DNA from: Chitinophaga pinensis
Lineage (GTDB): Bacteria > Bacteroidota > Bacteroidia > UBA4408
DNA: 64,000 bases
Direction of reading: 5' to 3'
NCBI GenBank assembly: GCA_945872355.1
Contig: CAMBZU010000006.1
Location: 1-64,000, forward strand
Both the position numbers and the translations under genes were made by a program. Below the pieces are notes generated by a model. The model searched no databases. It was not told where the DNA came from and saw only the letters and a program-made list of their open reading frames with translations. Below are positions 63,727 to 64,000 of this stretch, one piece after another (positions within the stretch are counted from its first letter, which is position 1; each line of letters begins with the position of its first letter).

Positions 63727-64000
63727 TTATACTGTAACTCTTAGCCCACGCACTACAAAATAAGCGCCTATCAAAATGAGCAAGGCTGCTGCTGCAAATG
63801 CTGCTCCTGGGAAATAAATTATAGCAGCTGGTTTAGAAAATTGGTAAAATAAATTTGTCATGATTAATGGCGATAAAATAGTTGAAATACTATTTAAGGC
63901 TGTTGTCATTCCTTGTAGTTCGCCCTGTTCATTGGCTGCCACACGCCCCGAAATAATTCCTTGAATGGCTGGAGGTGCAATGCCACCTAATGCATAAACA
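63727..64000 (-). CDS. TetA-like MFS transporter, C-terminal part
   Basis: The frame runs past the right edge; the track shows only 71 residues from an internal GTG, but the same frame stays open to base 64000 (about 90 residues visible). The sequence is the C-terminal end of a 12-helix major facilitator of the Tet(A)/DHA1 type: YALGGIAPPAIQGIISGRV, then NEQGELQGMTTALNSISTILSPLI, which is the conserved helix-10/11 region, and a last hydrophobic helix. It would be an inner-membrane drug or metabolite antiporter. The substrate is unknown. Confidence 0.85.
   Translation of the reverse strand, partial: VYALGGIAPPAIQGIISGRVAANEQGELQGMTTALNSISTILSPLIMTNLFYQFSKPAAIIYFPGAAFAAAALLILIGAYFVVRGLRVTV

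Noticed and set aside
1-64000. CRISPR array or rRNA operon
   Set aside because: No regularly spaced direct repeats of 25-40 bp with unique spacers and no rRNA-like conserved blocks were seen.

Overview
This AT-rich window comes from a member of the Bacteroidota. The strongest evidence is the type IX secretion system (T9SS) content: the sprA translocon gene next to ruvA, a porX-type response-regulator/PglZ gene, a PorV/PorQ-family barrel, and three secreted proteins ending in T9SS type A sorting domains. TAnnTTTG-type promoter motifs lie ahead of several genes. The class cannot be fixed from the window; a gliding or Chitinophagales/Flavobacteriia-like lineage is plausible.

Layout. Positions 1-16.4 kb look accessory. 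They hold a left-truncated hypothetical gene, a membrane HEPN-like protein, a TPM-domain lipoprotein, an AAA/DUF4143 ATPase, a 1380-residue STAND (NACHT-like)/TPR protein with a small partner gene, a WapI-like immunity protein beside an eroded reading frame, an ankyrin-like protein, a DUF3298-type lipoprotein and a WG-repeat lipoprotein. This block ends at the 3' side of a tRNA-Arg(ACG) gene, whose last bases plus terminator occur twice as a perfect 54-bp direct repeat, as expected at an island attachment site.

From 16.9 to 35.6 kb the genes are mostly housekeeping: a lipoprotein with uvrB, a membrane patatin-like phospholipase, rnhA, a MarC-family protein, porX, a Wzz/O-antigen-ligase pair, a glutaryl-CoA dehydrogenase-like gene, yicC-gmk, a polysaccharide flippase, a DUF3050 protein and trxB. 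From 35.8 to 41 kb is an exporter operon (TetR, ABC, HlyD, TolC) whose ABC ATPase lacks nearly all canonical catalytic motifs except Walker A. From 41.2 to 46.1 kb is an operon of a HupE/UreJ-like membrane protein, a DUF1566 protein, an unknown secreted protein and a YHYH protein, the last three with T9SS sorting domains. From 46.4 to 64 kb come ruvA-sprA, a GT-C-like membrane protein, gpsA, a PorQ-like barrel, a Crp/Fnr regulator, nrdB-nrdA, ispH and the C-terminal end of a TetA-like MFS transporter.

How the genes work together: SprA forms the outer-membrane T9SS channel, PorX regulates that system, PorV/PorQ-family proteins act at the surface, and the YHYH, DUF1566 and 414-residue proteins are likely cargo. 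Best candidates for unusual biology are the STAND/TPR pair, the YHYH-HupE-T9SS operon, the motif-poor ABC exporter, and a dispersed repeat whose hairpin stem is kept by compensatory changes. Everything was read by eye; family assignments were not checked by database search.
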